From DATJIG01 sp050260515 (lineage in GTDB: Bacteria > Pseudomonadota > Alphaproteobacteria > SMXQ01), in contig JBLNCI010000035.1 in NCBI GenBank assembly GCA_050260515.1, forward strand, positions 19,539 through 83,538: 64,000 nt of DNA, written 5' to 3'. Below the pieces are notes generated by a model. The model was not told the origin of the DNA. It ran no database searches and saw only the letters and a program-made list of their open reading frames with translations. The position numbers and the translations under genes were made by a program. Positions 34,785 to 42,269 of this stretch are shown here, in pieces; position 1 is the first letter of the stretch, and each line of letters starts with the position of its first letter.

Positions 34785-36005
34785 TCAGTGGACAGAGACG
34801 GCGAGATCGTGCGGACGCTTGCCGAGGCGGCGCCCGCCGCCGGGCGTGACGACGATCGTATCGCCCCAGGTACAGATGTGGGTCTTCGCCGCGTTGCGAA
34901 CCGATGGCTTGTAGATGAACGCCATGTTGTTGCGGAGCGTCACCGCCAGGTGATGCGCCTCCTTCGACGAGCTGGTGATGATCGGCCCGTCCTCTCCCTG
35001 CCCACGTCCGTGCATCGTGAGCTGCGCGACGGCTCCCGCCGCCGCGCCCGACGACGGCGCCGCCTTCCTGCCGGCCGTTTCGGTCAGCTCGGCGAGCTCG
35101 CGCACGGTCGCACCGGGCTTCAGCGCGGCGCGGATCGTCTCGAAGACCTCGCGCTGCACCTTGATGAGTTCGGAATGGACCGGATCGACTTCGCCGACGA
35201 ACACCGGCTGCACCGCCTGCGAGCGGTATCCCATCCACGACGCTTCCAGCTCGTTGATGATGAGGTCGCCGCGTTCGAGCACGCGGCGCGAGGGCCGCGT
35301 CAGCGTGCGGACGGGGTTCTTGCCCGACACCCAGTTGCAGTGGACCGGCATCTCAGATCCGCCCTTCATCATCGCCGCCTGCGCCGACGCCCAGACGACC
35401 CAGTCCATCTCGCCGGGCTTCGCAGCCTCGATCTCGGCCTTGATGCCGAGCTCGATGATGTCCATCGATCTCTGCAGCGCCGCGATCTCCTCCTCGCTCT
35501 TCTCGTAGCGGGCTTCGGCCATCAGGAGAGTCGCATCGACGATTCGCGCCCGCGGGAACGCCTCGCGGATCTGGCGCCAGAACTGGTACCCGACGGTGCC
35601 TTCAGGGGTGCGCGTGCCGGCCTGCTCGCCGAGCCCGACGATGCCGATGCAGCCGTCGTCGACCTTCAGTTCGCGCAACCGCTCGACGGCCACCTTGCCG
35701 TAGCGGCGGCGGGCCTCGCGGACGTCCTTTGTCCACTCCTGGGTCGTCGGCCACCGGGGCGCCGCCGAGGTCGCGATCGCCGTGATGTCGCCCTCGAGCG
35801 GGAACACCACCGCGATGCCGGCGTCGCCGCCGCCGCCGACGTGGCTCAGCCAACGCGAATTGGCCTGGAAGTCCGTGGAGTTCCCGGTGTTCTCGGGACA
35901 GACGACGACGTCGATGCCGGCATCTGCCATGCGGGCCCGTACCAGAGCCCAGCGGCGGTCCCGCTCAGCGAGCGAAAACCGCGGATACGGATAGAGCTCC
36001 GTCAT
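34785..36005 (-). CDS. M24 (creatinase/aminopeptidase P-like) protein, paralogue of 31283
   Basis: 406 residues, colinear with the protein at 31283-32515; they share openings such as YPRFSLAERDRRW and the same altered metal positions (LIINELEASWMGYRSQAVQP; MHGRGQGEDGPII; NMAFIYKPSVRN). First gene of the six-gene operon that ends at 29903. Keeping two such proteins in one operon suggests two related C-N bond hydrolases or a heterodimer (inference). Promoter-like elements lie just upstream (36082-36109). Confidence 0.87.
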   Translation of the reverse strand: MTELYPYPRFSLAERDRRWALVRARMADAGIDVVVCPENTGNSTDFQANSRWLSHVGGGGDAGIAVVFPLEGDITAIATSAAPRWPTTQEWTKDVREARRRYGKVAVERLRELKVDDGCIGIVGLGEQAGTRTPEGTVGYQFWRQIREAFPRARIVDATLLMAEARYEKSEEEIAALQRSMDIIELGIKAEIEAAKPGEMDWVVWASAQAAMMKGGSEMPVHCNWVSGKNPVRTLTRPSRRVLERGDLIINELEASWMGYRSQAVQPVFVGEVDPVHSELIKVQREVFETIRAALKPGATVRELAELTETAGRKAAPSSGAAAGAVAQLTMHGRGQGEDGPIITSSSKEAHHLAVTLRNNMAFIYKPSVRNAAKTHICTWGDTIVVTPGGGRRLGKRPHDLAVSVH

Positions 36006-36081
36006 CCCGCAAACGATCCCGTCCCTGCATCCGGTCCGGCGCTATCTCGCGCCGTCGCGGGGTTATTGTTGGTTGCCGGAA

Positions 36082-36109
36082 AGCATACGCTGCCACGCCG
36101 CATTGTTAA
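36082..36109 (-). promoter_or_regulatory. Sigma70-like promoter for the M24/VOC operon
   Basis: On the minus strand TTAACA (36104-36109), a 16-nt spacer and TATGCT (36082-36087) stand about 77 bp before the ATG at 36005, in an AT-richer gap (36006-36160). Confidence 0.45.
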
Positions 36110-36160
36110 GCGGGTTTTCGGCAACATTGTTTTTGCGGAACGACGGTAATTTCGAGCCGG

Positions 36161-36820
36161 TCAGTTCGACGCCGATCTCCGATCGGACGCACGACGGGTG
36201 CGGGCGGCGGCAGCCCCCGCTCCGGGGCGGGCGCCCAGCCGCGGACGCGGCGACGCGGCGCGCGCTCCCTGGGCGCGATCCTCGCGCTGAATGCGCGGGA
36301 CGAGCTCGCCCTCGGCTATCCGCATCATCTCCTCGATCGCTTCTTCCTTTTCCTTGAGCGATTGCATGAGGACCGCCTTCACCTTGCGGTCGCCGAGCGC
36401 CTCGGCGTACGCGCAAGCCATCCAATAGCCGGCGCGGCCGAAGTGGGAGATCTTGAACACCGAGTCGAGGATCGCCGCGTCTCGCGCCGCGTTGTCGAAC
36501 CCGTTGTTAGCGGCGTTGAGCGCGCTCTGGATCAGTCCCTTCATCGCCGGCGAGGCACGCACACGCGGCTCCGCGCCGAGGAGATCGAAGACGCGCAGCA
36601 GGCGCGCGATGCGCTCTTCACTATAGTCGACGCCCTCGCGACAGATACGCCGCACGTCGCGGTCGTTGGCGGCCTTCGCGAGCTTGGGAAACGCGGCGAC
36701 GAGCTGACGGTCGGCGTGGAGAGCCTTGCCGGCGGCGTACAGAAGCAGCGCTGCGAGCTGGCTACGCGGCGCCGAAGGCCTCGAATGGGATTTACCTGAA
36801 TCGCGTTTTCGTCCGGTCAT
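36161..36820 (-). CDS. DUF892 (YciE/YciF) ferritin-like protein
   Basis: 219 residues. Residues about 20-165 match the DUF892 four-helix pattern (LYAAGKALHADRQLVAAFPKLAKAA ... GYWMACAYAEALGD). An Ala/Arg-rich C-terminal tail of about 45 residues (ARAASPRPRLGARPGAGAAA) is low complexity. DUF892 proteins are linked to stress responses and may bind a di-metal centre; the function is not established. ATG at 36820 is used rather than the long open frame up to 36991. Followed upstream on the same strand by an HAD phosphatase gene. Confidence 0.82.
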   Translation of the reverse strand: MTGRKRDSGKSHSRPSAPRSQLAALLLYAAGKALHADRQLVAAFPKLAKAANDRDVRRICREGVDYSEERIARLLRVFDLLGAEPRVRASPAMKGLIQSALNAANNGFDNAARDAAILDSVFKISHFGRAGYWMACAYAEALGDRKVKAVLMQSLKEKEEAIEEMMRIAEGELVPRIQREDRAQGARAASPRPRLGARPGAGAAAARTRRASDRRSASN

Positions 36821-36858
36821 CGCTTCGCCAACGCTCGGCCAATGCGGAGGTTCCGGTG

Positions 36859-37371
36859 TCACCGCCGACGACGTCTGACGTCCGCCGACGTCCTGCGCGC
36901 TACCGGCTCGCCGAGCCCAAGCTCCGTCAACGCGGAGATCGTTCGCTCGGCGGACACGTGGTGGATGAAGATGCCGCCCTTCTCCTCCCATCCCGCGCGG
37001 GCCTTCTCCCGGTCATCGATGAGGACGTGCCCCGGCGCGGCGTACCGCGGCTTGTCGCGGCTCATGCACGTGATCACCGGAACGTCGCCGCCGAGCATCC
37101 GAGCCACCCACCGACGCTTCTGCTCCGGAGCCCAGCTTCCCATCGGCAGGCCGGTGAGGATGATGGGGTCGTACGGCTTGCAGAACATCCAAAGCAGCTC
37201 AGCGTCCTGCATGAACTCGAGCGTATCGAAGAATTCGGGCGCACGAGCCAGCGCGCGCCACATGTCTCCCACCCTGAGTTGCTCAGGACGCTTGCCGGTC
37301 ACCCGCTCGACACCGCGGTCGAAGTCGGCGAGCACACCGTCCAGGTCGACGAATAGCTTGGCCGTTTTCAT
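36859..37371 (-). CDS. HAD-like 5'(3')-deoxyribonucleotidase family protein
   Basis: 170 residues. The HAD catalytic motif DLDGVLAD sits at residues 9-16, with nucleophile D9 and acid D11. The later acidic motif LIDDREKA is that of the 5'(3')-nucleotidase subgroup. The middle block (ILTGLPMGSW) supplies the Thr of motif II. Probably dephosphorylates a nucleotide or a small phosphate ester. The C-terminal Arg-rich tail (RRTSADVRRRRR) is odd. Divergent from pirin. Confidence 0.85.
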   Translation of the reverse strand: MKTAKLFVDLDGVLADFDRGVERVTGKRPEQLRVGDMWRALARAPEFFDTLEFMQDAELLWMFCKPYDPIILTGLPMGSWAPEQKRRWVARMLGGDVPVITCMSRDKPRYAAPGHVLIDDREKARAGWEEKGGIFIHHVSAERTISALTELGLGEPVARRTSADVRRRRR

Positions 37372-37449
37372 TGTCGCGGGGCTGCTACACTAGAAGAACG
37401 ATTGGAACGGACGCGCGCAGTGCGGGTTCCGGCTTGGGAGGAAACGACG

Positions 37450-38361
37450 ATGGCCCACGCGCCGGCAACCACCATCGAGAGCGTGATCATTCCCCGCACT
37501 CGGGATCTCGGCGACGGGTTCGAAGTCCGGCGCGCGCTACCGTCCGCCGAGCGTCGGATGGTGGGGCCCTTCGTCTTCTTCGACCAGATGGGCCCGACCG
37601 TGCTCAGCCCCGGTCGCGGCCTCGACGTGCGCCCTCATCCCCACATCGGGCTCGCGACGGTCACTTATCTCTTCGACGGCGAGATCCTGCATCGCGATAG
37701 CCTCGGGACCGTCCAGCCGATCCGTCCCGGCGCCGTGAACTGGATGACCGCTGGCCGCGGCATCGTCCATTCGGAGCGGACCCCGCCGGACCTGCGGAAG
37801 ACCGGTGGCAATCTCTTCGGGATTCAGATCTGGGTGGCCTTGCCGAAGGAGCATGAGGAAACCGTGCCGACCTTCTCGCATCATTCCGCCGATCAGCTCC
37901 CGGTGATCGAAGACACCGGGCTCGCGGTGCGGGTGATCGTCGGCGCCTTCGGCAACACACGTTCGCCGGTGCCGACCATGTCGGAGATGTTCTACGCCGA
38001 CGCCGCTCTGAAGCGCGGCGGGAGATTGATCGTCCGACCAGAGCACGAGGAGCGCGCGGTCTATGTCGTCGCCGGCCGCATTACAATCGATGGGCGGGAG
38101 TTCTCACCGGGACAGCTATTGGTCCTGCGCACGGGCGCCGAGATCGCGATGACCGCGGACGAGCGATCGCGCGCGCTTGTGTTCGGCGGCGAGCCGATGG
38201 ACGGCCCGCGCCGACTGTGGTGGAACTTCGTCTCGAGCTCGGAGGACCGCATCGAGCGCGCCAAGAACGACTGGCGCGCCGGGCGGTTCGGGTCCGTTCC
38301 GGGCGAGACGGAGTTCATTCCGCTGCCCGAGGATCCGCCGCGCCCGGTCAGCTATCCATGA
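37450..38361 (+). CDS. Pirin family protein
   Basis: 303 residues, bicupin pirin fold. The Fe(II) site of the N-terminal cupin is intact: H63, H65 (RPHPHIGLATVTYL), H107 and E109 (IVHSERTP). Bacterial pirins act as quercetin dioxygenases or redox-dependent regulators; which applies is unknown. ATG at 37450 has GGGAGGAAACG upstream. The stop lies inside the convergent kinase gene (14-nt tail-to-tail overlap). Confidence 0.92.
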   Translation: MAHAPATTIESVIIPRTRDLGDGFEVRRALPSAERRMVGPFVFFDQMGPTVLSPGRGLDVRPHPHIGLATVTYLFDGEILHRDSLGTVQPIRPGAVNWMTAGRGIVHSERTPPDLRKTGGNLFGIQIWVALPKEHEETVPTFSHHSADQLPVIEDTGLAVRVIVGAFGNTRSPVPTMSEMFYADAALKRGGRLIVRPEHEERAVYVVAGRITIDGREFSPGQLLVLRTGAEIAMTADERSRALVFGGEPMDGPRRLWWNFVSSSEDRIERAKNDWRAGRFGSVPGETEFIPLPEDPPRPVSYP

Positions 38362-40450
38362 ACGGTAGCGCTGCCTGCGCGCCCTTCAACGCGCCGTCAA
38401 GCGGGCGGAGCAGCTTTCCGATGTGGTCGGCGAGCTGTTCCTGCTGGTAAGGCTTGCTGAGGCGCGGCAGATCGATCTCGGCGCCCTTGGGCAGGTCGGC
38501 GTAGCCGGTGGCGAGCAGCACGGGAAGGTTCGGACGCAGCGCGCGCGCCGCCTTCGCCAGCTCGATCCCCGTCATGCCCGGCATCGCGTGATCCGTCACG
38601 AGAAGGTCGACCGGCTCTCCCTCGCGCAGGATCGCCAGCGCGCTCGATGCGGAATTCACTTCGATGACGCGGTGTCCGAGATCTTCGAGCATGCCGGCCG
38701 TGCTCATGGCAACGAGCGCGTCGTCGTCGACCACGAGGATGGTCGCCGGGCGCGTCGGCGTGGCATGGGCCGTCTGCGCCGGCGGCTCGGGCTCGGTGAC
38801 GGCCTCGGCTACGGCGGCCGGCAGCCACAGCTCGGCGACCGTTCCGCGGCCGGGCTCGCTGGAAAGACGCAGCGCGCCGTTCAACTGCACGGCGAGACCG
38901 TGCACCATCGAGAGACCGAGGCCGGTGCCTTTGCCGAGCTCCTTGGTCGAAAAGAACGGGTCGATCGCGCGCTTCAGCGTCTCCGCGTCCATGCCACAGC
39001 CGCTGTCGATCACCGTCAGCCGCGCATACCGCCCGGCGGCGATTCCGTCCTCGCCTGCCGCGGAGATGCCGTCCAGCCGCACCGTCACGACGCCGCCGCC
39101 CGGCATCGCGTCGCGCGCGTTGAGAATGAGATTGAGGACGGCGAGCTCCACCTGATTCGCGTCCGCCATGGCCGGGGCCAAGGTGGCGGGGGCCGTCACC
39201 TTGATCTCGATCCGCGGGCCGACCGAGCGCGCCAGCAGATCCATCATTCCGTGGAGCAGCCGGACGAGGTCCACCGGCCGGATATCCAATTCCTGCCGCC
39301 GCGCGAACGCCAGCAAGCGTTGGGTGAGCGACGCACCGCGCTGTGCGCCCTGACGCGCCGTATCGATCAAGCGCAGAACCTTCGGGTCGTTCGGCAGATG
39401 CTTGCGGAGGAGATCGAGATTCGCCAGCACCGCCATCAGCAGGTTGTTGAAGTCGTGCGCGACACCTCCGGTGAGCTGGCCGATGGTCTCGAGCTTCTGC
39501 GCCTGGCGTAGCTGTTCTTCGGCGCGGCTGCGTTCCGCCATCTGCTCCAGCACGAGACGGTGGGCGCGTTCGAGCTCCGCGGTGCGCTCCTTGACGCGTT
39601 CCTCAAGCCGCTCGTTGACGGTGCGCAACGTGTCCTCGGCGGTCTTCCGCCCGGTGATGTCGCTGGTGACTCCGACGAGACGCACGACCTTCCCGCTCGG
39701 CCCCTTCACCGCACGGGCGCGCACATCGATCCAGTGGGTCCCGCCATCGGGCCAGATGTTCCGGTACTCGAGCGCGTAGTCGGCGCCGGTCGCGATGCTG
39801 CGTTCGAGTCGCGACTGCATCAGCGCACGGTCGTCCGGGTGAACCGACGCGAGAAGATCGCCGTACGTGAACGAGTGATCCGGACGGCGGCCGAAGTTTG
39901 CCTTGCAGTCGTCGGAGGCCGTCAGTATCCACGTGGTGAGGTCGAGTTCCCACGGCCCGAGGCGCCCGGCTTTCAGGGCGGTCTGCAGTCGCTCCTCACC
40001 CTCTCGCAGTTCATCGAGGCGCGCACGCGCCTCGTACTGGCGCCGGCGTCCCTTCAGCGCCGTCTTCGCGAGGCTGATGAAGGTCGCCGGGCGGAACGGC
40101 CGCTCCAGGAAGGTGATGTTCCCGAGCGCCTCCGCGAGCCGCAGCGCCGCGGGATTGGTGTCCGAATCGCCGGCGCGGTCGGTCAAAAGGATGAACGGCA
40201 GGTCCGACCAGCTCGGCTGCGCCGCGACCCAGGCGATCAACCCGCGTAGGTCGGCCGAGCGCACGGCCTCCTCGGTGACGACGGCGAGTGCGACGTCGTC
40301 GCCGAGGCAGCGGCAGAGATCGGGTAGGCTCGTGCAGATCTTCGCCTCGATGCCGGCCTCGAGGAGCATCGTCGCAGCAACCGCGGCGTCACGCCCTTTT
40401 GGCGCGAGAATCAAGGTGCGCCCCGATGGAACGGCTCCGACGGTCTTCAC
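38348..40450 (-). CDS. Hybrid sensor histidine kinase with degenerate N-terminal receiver
   Basis: 700 residues, no membrane helix. Order: receiver-like domain without phosphoacceptor (10-135; VVTEEAV where Asp is expected, LERPFRP at the end), PAS (about 155-265), coiled coil (270-320), phosphoacceptor H332 (GVAHDFNN), ATPase (DSGCGM; GKGTGLGLSM), and a C-terminal receiver with VDDDALVA and TDHAMPGM. It lies 29 nt downstream of the KaiC-like gene on the same strand, so the two are almost certainly co-transcribed and may form an input-output pair (inference). Confidence 0.92.
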   Translation of the reverse strand: MKTVGAVPSGRTLILAPKGRDAAVAATMLLEAGIEAKICTSLPDLCRCLGDDVALAVVTEEAVRSADLRGLIAWVAAQPSWSDLPFILLTDRAGDSDTNPAALRLAEALGNITFLERPFRPATFISLAKTALKGRRRQYEARARLDELREGEERLQTALKAGRLGPWELDLTTWILTASDDCKANFGRRPDHSFTYGDLLASVHPDDRALMQSRLERSIATGADYALEYRNIWPDGGTHWIDVRARAVKGPSGKVVRLVGVTSDITGRKTAEDTLRTVNERLEERVKERTAELERAHRLVLEQMAERSRAEEQLRQAQKLETIGQLTGGVAHDFNNLLMAVLANLDLLRKHLPNDPKVLRLIDTARQGAQRGASLTQRLLAFARRQELDIRPVDLVRLLHGMMDLLARSVGPRIEIKVTAPATLAPAMADANQVELAVLNLILNARDAMPGGGVVTVRLDGISAAGEDGIAAGRYARLTVIDSGCGMDAETLKRAIDPFFSTKELGKGTGLGLSMVHGLAVQLNGALRLSSEPGRGTVAELWLPAAVAEAVTEPEPPAQTAHATPTRPATILVVDDDALVAMSTAGMLEDLGHRVIEVNSASSALAILREGEPVDLLVTDHAMPGMTGIELAKAARALRPNLPVLLATGYADLPKGAEIDLPRLSKPYQQEQLADHIGKLLRPLDGALKGAQAALPFMDS

Positions 40451-40479
40451 CGATGCTCCTTACTTTGAATCGGAAGCCA

Positions 40480-41949
40480 TCAACCCGCGGAAACGACGAA
40501 CTCGGGAACGCCCGCGAGTACGCCTTGGAAGTTCACCAACGGCGCGCCAAGCGTCAGGCCGTTGCGCCCGATGTGGAACTCCCGGATCGTCTCCTCGTGG
40601 GGGCCAGTGCGCTTCTTGATGACCGAGATCGCCCGGCGAACGGTGCCCTTCGCCTCGAAATAGCGGAGGAGCACGGCGGTATCCGCGAGATACGTGAGAT
40701 CAACAGGCGCCCGGATGTCGCCGACGACGCCGGCCTGGGCCACCGTCAGGAACGTCGTCGCGCCCTGCCGGTTGAGGTACTGAACGAGTTCATGGATATG
40801 GAGCGCGAGGGCGCTCTCGTCGGGCATCGCGGCCTGATAGCCGTTCATGCTGTCGATGACGACGGTCTTCGCCTGGGCGCGGTCCACCTGCTCGCGGACG
40901 CGATACGCGAATTCGCCAGGCGACAGCTCGGCCGCATCGAGCTGCTGGATGATGAGCTGCCCCGAATCCCGCCACGCCGCGAGATCGAAACCGAGGCCCT
41001 TCGCGCGCTCGAACAGCAGTCCGAGCTCCTCGTCGAAGATGAACATCGCGGCCTTCTCGCCCCGGCGCATCGCCGCCGAGACGAACTGCAGCGTGAACAC
41101 GCTCTTGCCGGTGCCGGAGGGGCCAATGACCAGCGTGCTCGACCCCTGATCGATGCCGCCACCGAGCAGGGCGTCCAGTTCCTTGATTCCCGTCGTGTGC
41201 CGGGTGCGCTCGAAGCCCGAATGATGCTCGGACGCGACGAGCCGCGGGTAGACCTCGACTCCACCGGTGCGGATCGTGAGGTCGTGGTACCCGCCACGGA
41301 ACGGCTGGCCGCGATACTTGACGACGCGGACCCGGCGCCGCGAGGTGCCGTACTTCGGCGTGAACTCCTCGAGGCGGATCACGCCGTGCGCGACGCTGTG
41401 GACGGTCTTGTCGAGCACGTCGGTCGTCAGATCGTCGAGCATCAGCACGGTCGCGCCGTGGCGCGAGAAGAAATGCTTCATCGCGAGGATCTGGCGGCGG
41501 TAGCGAAGCGAGCTTTGGGACAGGAGCCGAATCTCCGACAAGCTGTCGAGCACGAGCCGCGACGGCTTGTAGCGCTCGACTTCCTCGAGGATCATCTTCG
41601 TCGTCTCACCAAGCTCGAGATCGGACGAATAGAGCAGACTCTGCTGCTGATTGGCGTCGAGCAGCTCCGGTGGGACGACCTCGAAGACGCGGATGTTCGG
41701 ATCGAGCGTCCACCCGTGCGAGGCCGCGCCGACGCGCAGTTCGCTGTCGGTCTCCGACAGCGTCACGTAGAGGCCCCGCTCGCCGAGCAGCGCGCCCTCG
41801 ATCAGGAAGCGCAGCGCGATCGTGGTCTTGCCGGTCCCGGGATGTCCCTCGAGCAGGAACACCCGCCCGGTCGAGAGACCGCCGCCGAGAATATCGTCAA
41901 GGCCGGCAACGCCCGTCGCCGCCTTCCGAGTTAAGTCGAACACGTCCAT
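40480..41949 (-). CDS. kaiC: KaiC-like two-domain RecA-type ATPase
   Basis: 489 residues with the tandem CI/CII layout of KaiC. Walker A motifs are GHPGTGKTT (35-43) and GPSGTGKS (276-283). Acidic residues of CII are retained (IFDEELG), while CI has SE instead of the EE pair of cyanobacterial KaiC. At the position of the S431/T432 phosphorylation dyad it reads T419-Y420 (VDLTYLADTAVLL). No kaiA or kaiB is in the window. It is followed by a hybrid kinase, a pairing that suggests a signalling or timing switch rather than a classical clock. Start at 41949; the frame extends to a GTG at 42006. Confidence 0.88.
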   Translation of the reverse strand: MDVFDLTRKAATGVAGLDDILGGGLSTGRVFLLEGHPGTGKTTIALRFLIEGALLGERGLYVTLSETDSELRVGAASHGWTLDPNIRVFEVVPPELLDANQQQSLLYSSDLELGETTKMILEEVERYKPSRLVLDSLSEIRLLSQSSLRYRRQILAMKHFFSRHGATVLMLDDLTTDVLDKTVHSVAHGVIRLEEFTPKYGTSRRRVRVVKYRGQPFRGGYHDLTIRTGGVEVYPRLVASEHHSGFERTRHTTGIKELDALLGGGIDQGSSTLVIGPSGTGKSVFTLQFVSAAMRRGEKAAMFIFDEELGLLFERAKGLGFDLAAWRDSGQLIIQQLDAAELSPGEFAYRVREQVDRAQAKTVVIDSMNGYQAAMPDESALALHIHELVQYLNRQGATTFLTVAQAGVVGDIRAPVDLTYLADTAVLLRYFEAKGTVRRAISVIKKRTGPHEETIREFHIGRNGLTLGAPLVNFQGVLAGVPEFVVSAG

Positions 41950-42269
41950 TCCGTCGGTTGGTCCTTTCGTTGTCTGGCGTTCCCTGGGCGAGTGGCAACG
42001 CTCCACCGGCCGCGAGGACCGGAGCCCGCGCGTGGAAGATCTGTTCAGCTTCGGTGGGATTACCGATCGGTTTTTTGAGCCGACTCAAACGATTCGCCGC
42101 TTTGCGCGCTCATTGAGCGAGAGCGCTGTTTTGCAGGTAATTACCGAAGGGGCGCGGCTTGCACAAACGAAACGACGAAGCGGAGCCGGGGCTTTTTTAT
42201 GGGCCGGGACACAAGATTGTCACGCACCTGGACCGCCCTGTCGGTCGCCGCGCGGACGCGGCTCGACCA
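41950..42269. other. Intergenic region between kaiC-like and lhr
   Basis: 320 bp without a convincing gene. It should hold the promoter of the kaiC-kinase operon. Visible structure: the TTTGAG/CTCAAA dyad, the GGTAATTACC palindrome and short T-runs (42071-42076; 42193-42198). No RNA gene is recognisable. Confidence 0.5.
42074..42089. promoter_or_regulatory. Inverted repeat TTTGAG-N4-CTCAAA upstream of kaiC
   Basis: A perfect dyad TTTGAGCCGACTCAAA. Its spacing equals that of FNR/FixK boxes (TTGAT-N4-ATCAA), with one symmetrical change (T to G, A to C). It lies 125-140 bp upstream of the KaiC-like start. A second palindrome, GGTAATTACC, is at 42136-42145. Either could be an operator. Confidence 0.35.

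Noticed and set aside
36161..36820. Calling the DUF892 protein a ferritin
   Set aside because: It matches the YciE/YciF family; ferritin ligand pattern is not demonstrable by eye.
40480..41949. Calling a circadian clock
   Set aside because: No kaiA or kaiB in the window, and the phosphorylation dyad is altered; only KaiC-like ATPase is supported.
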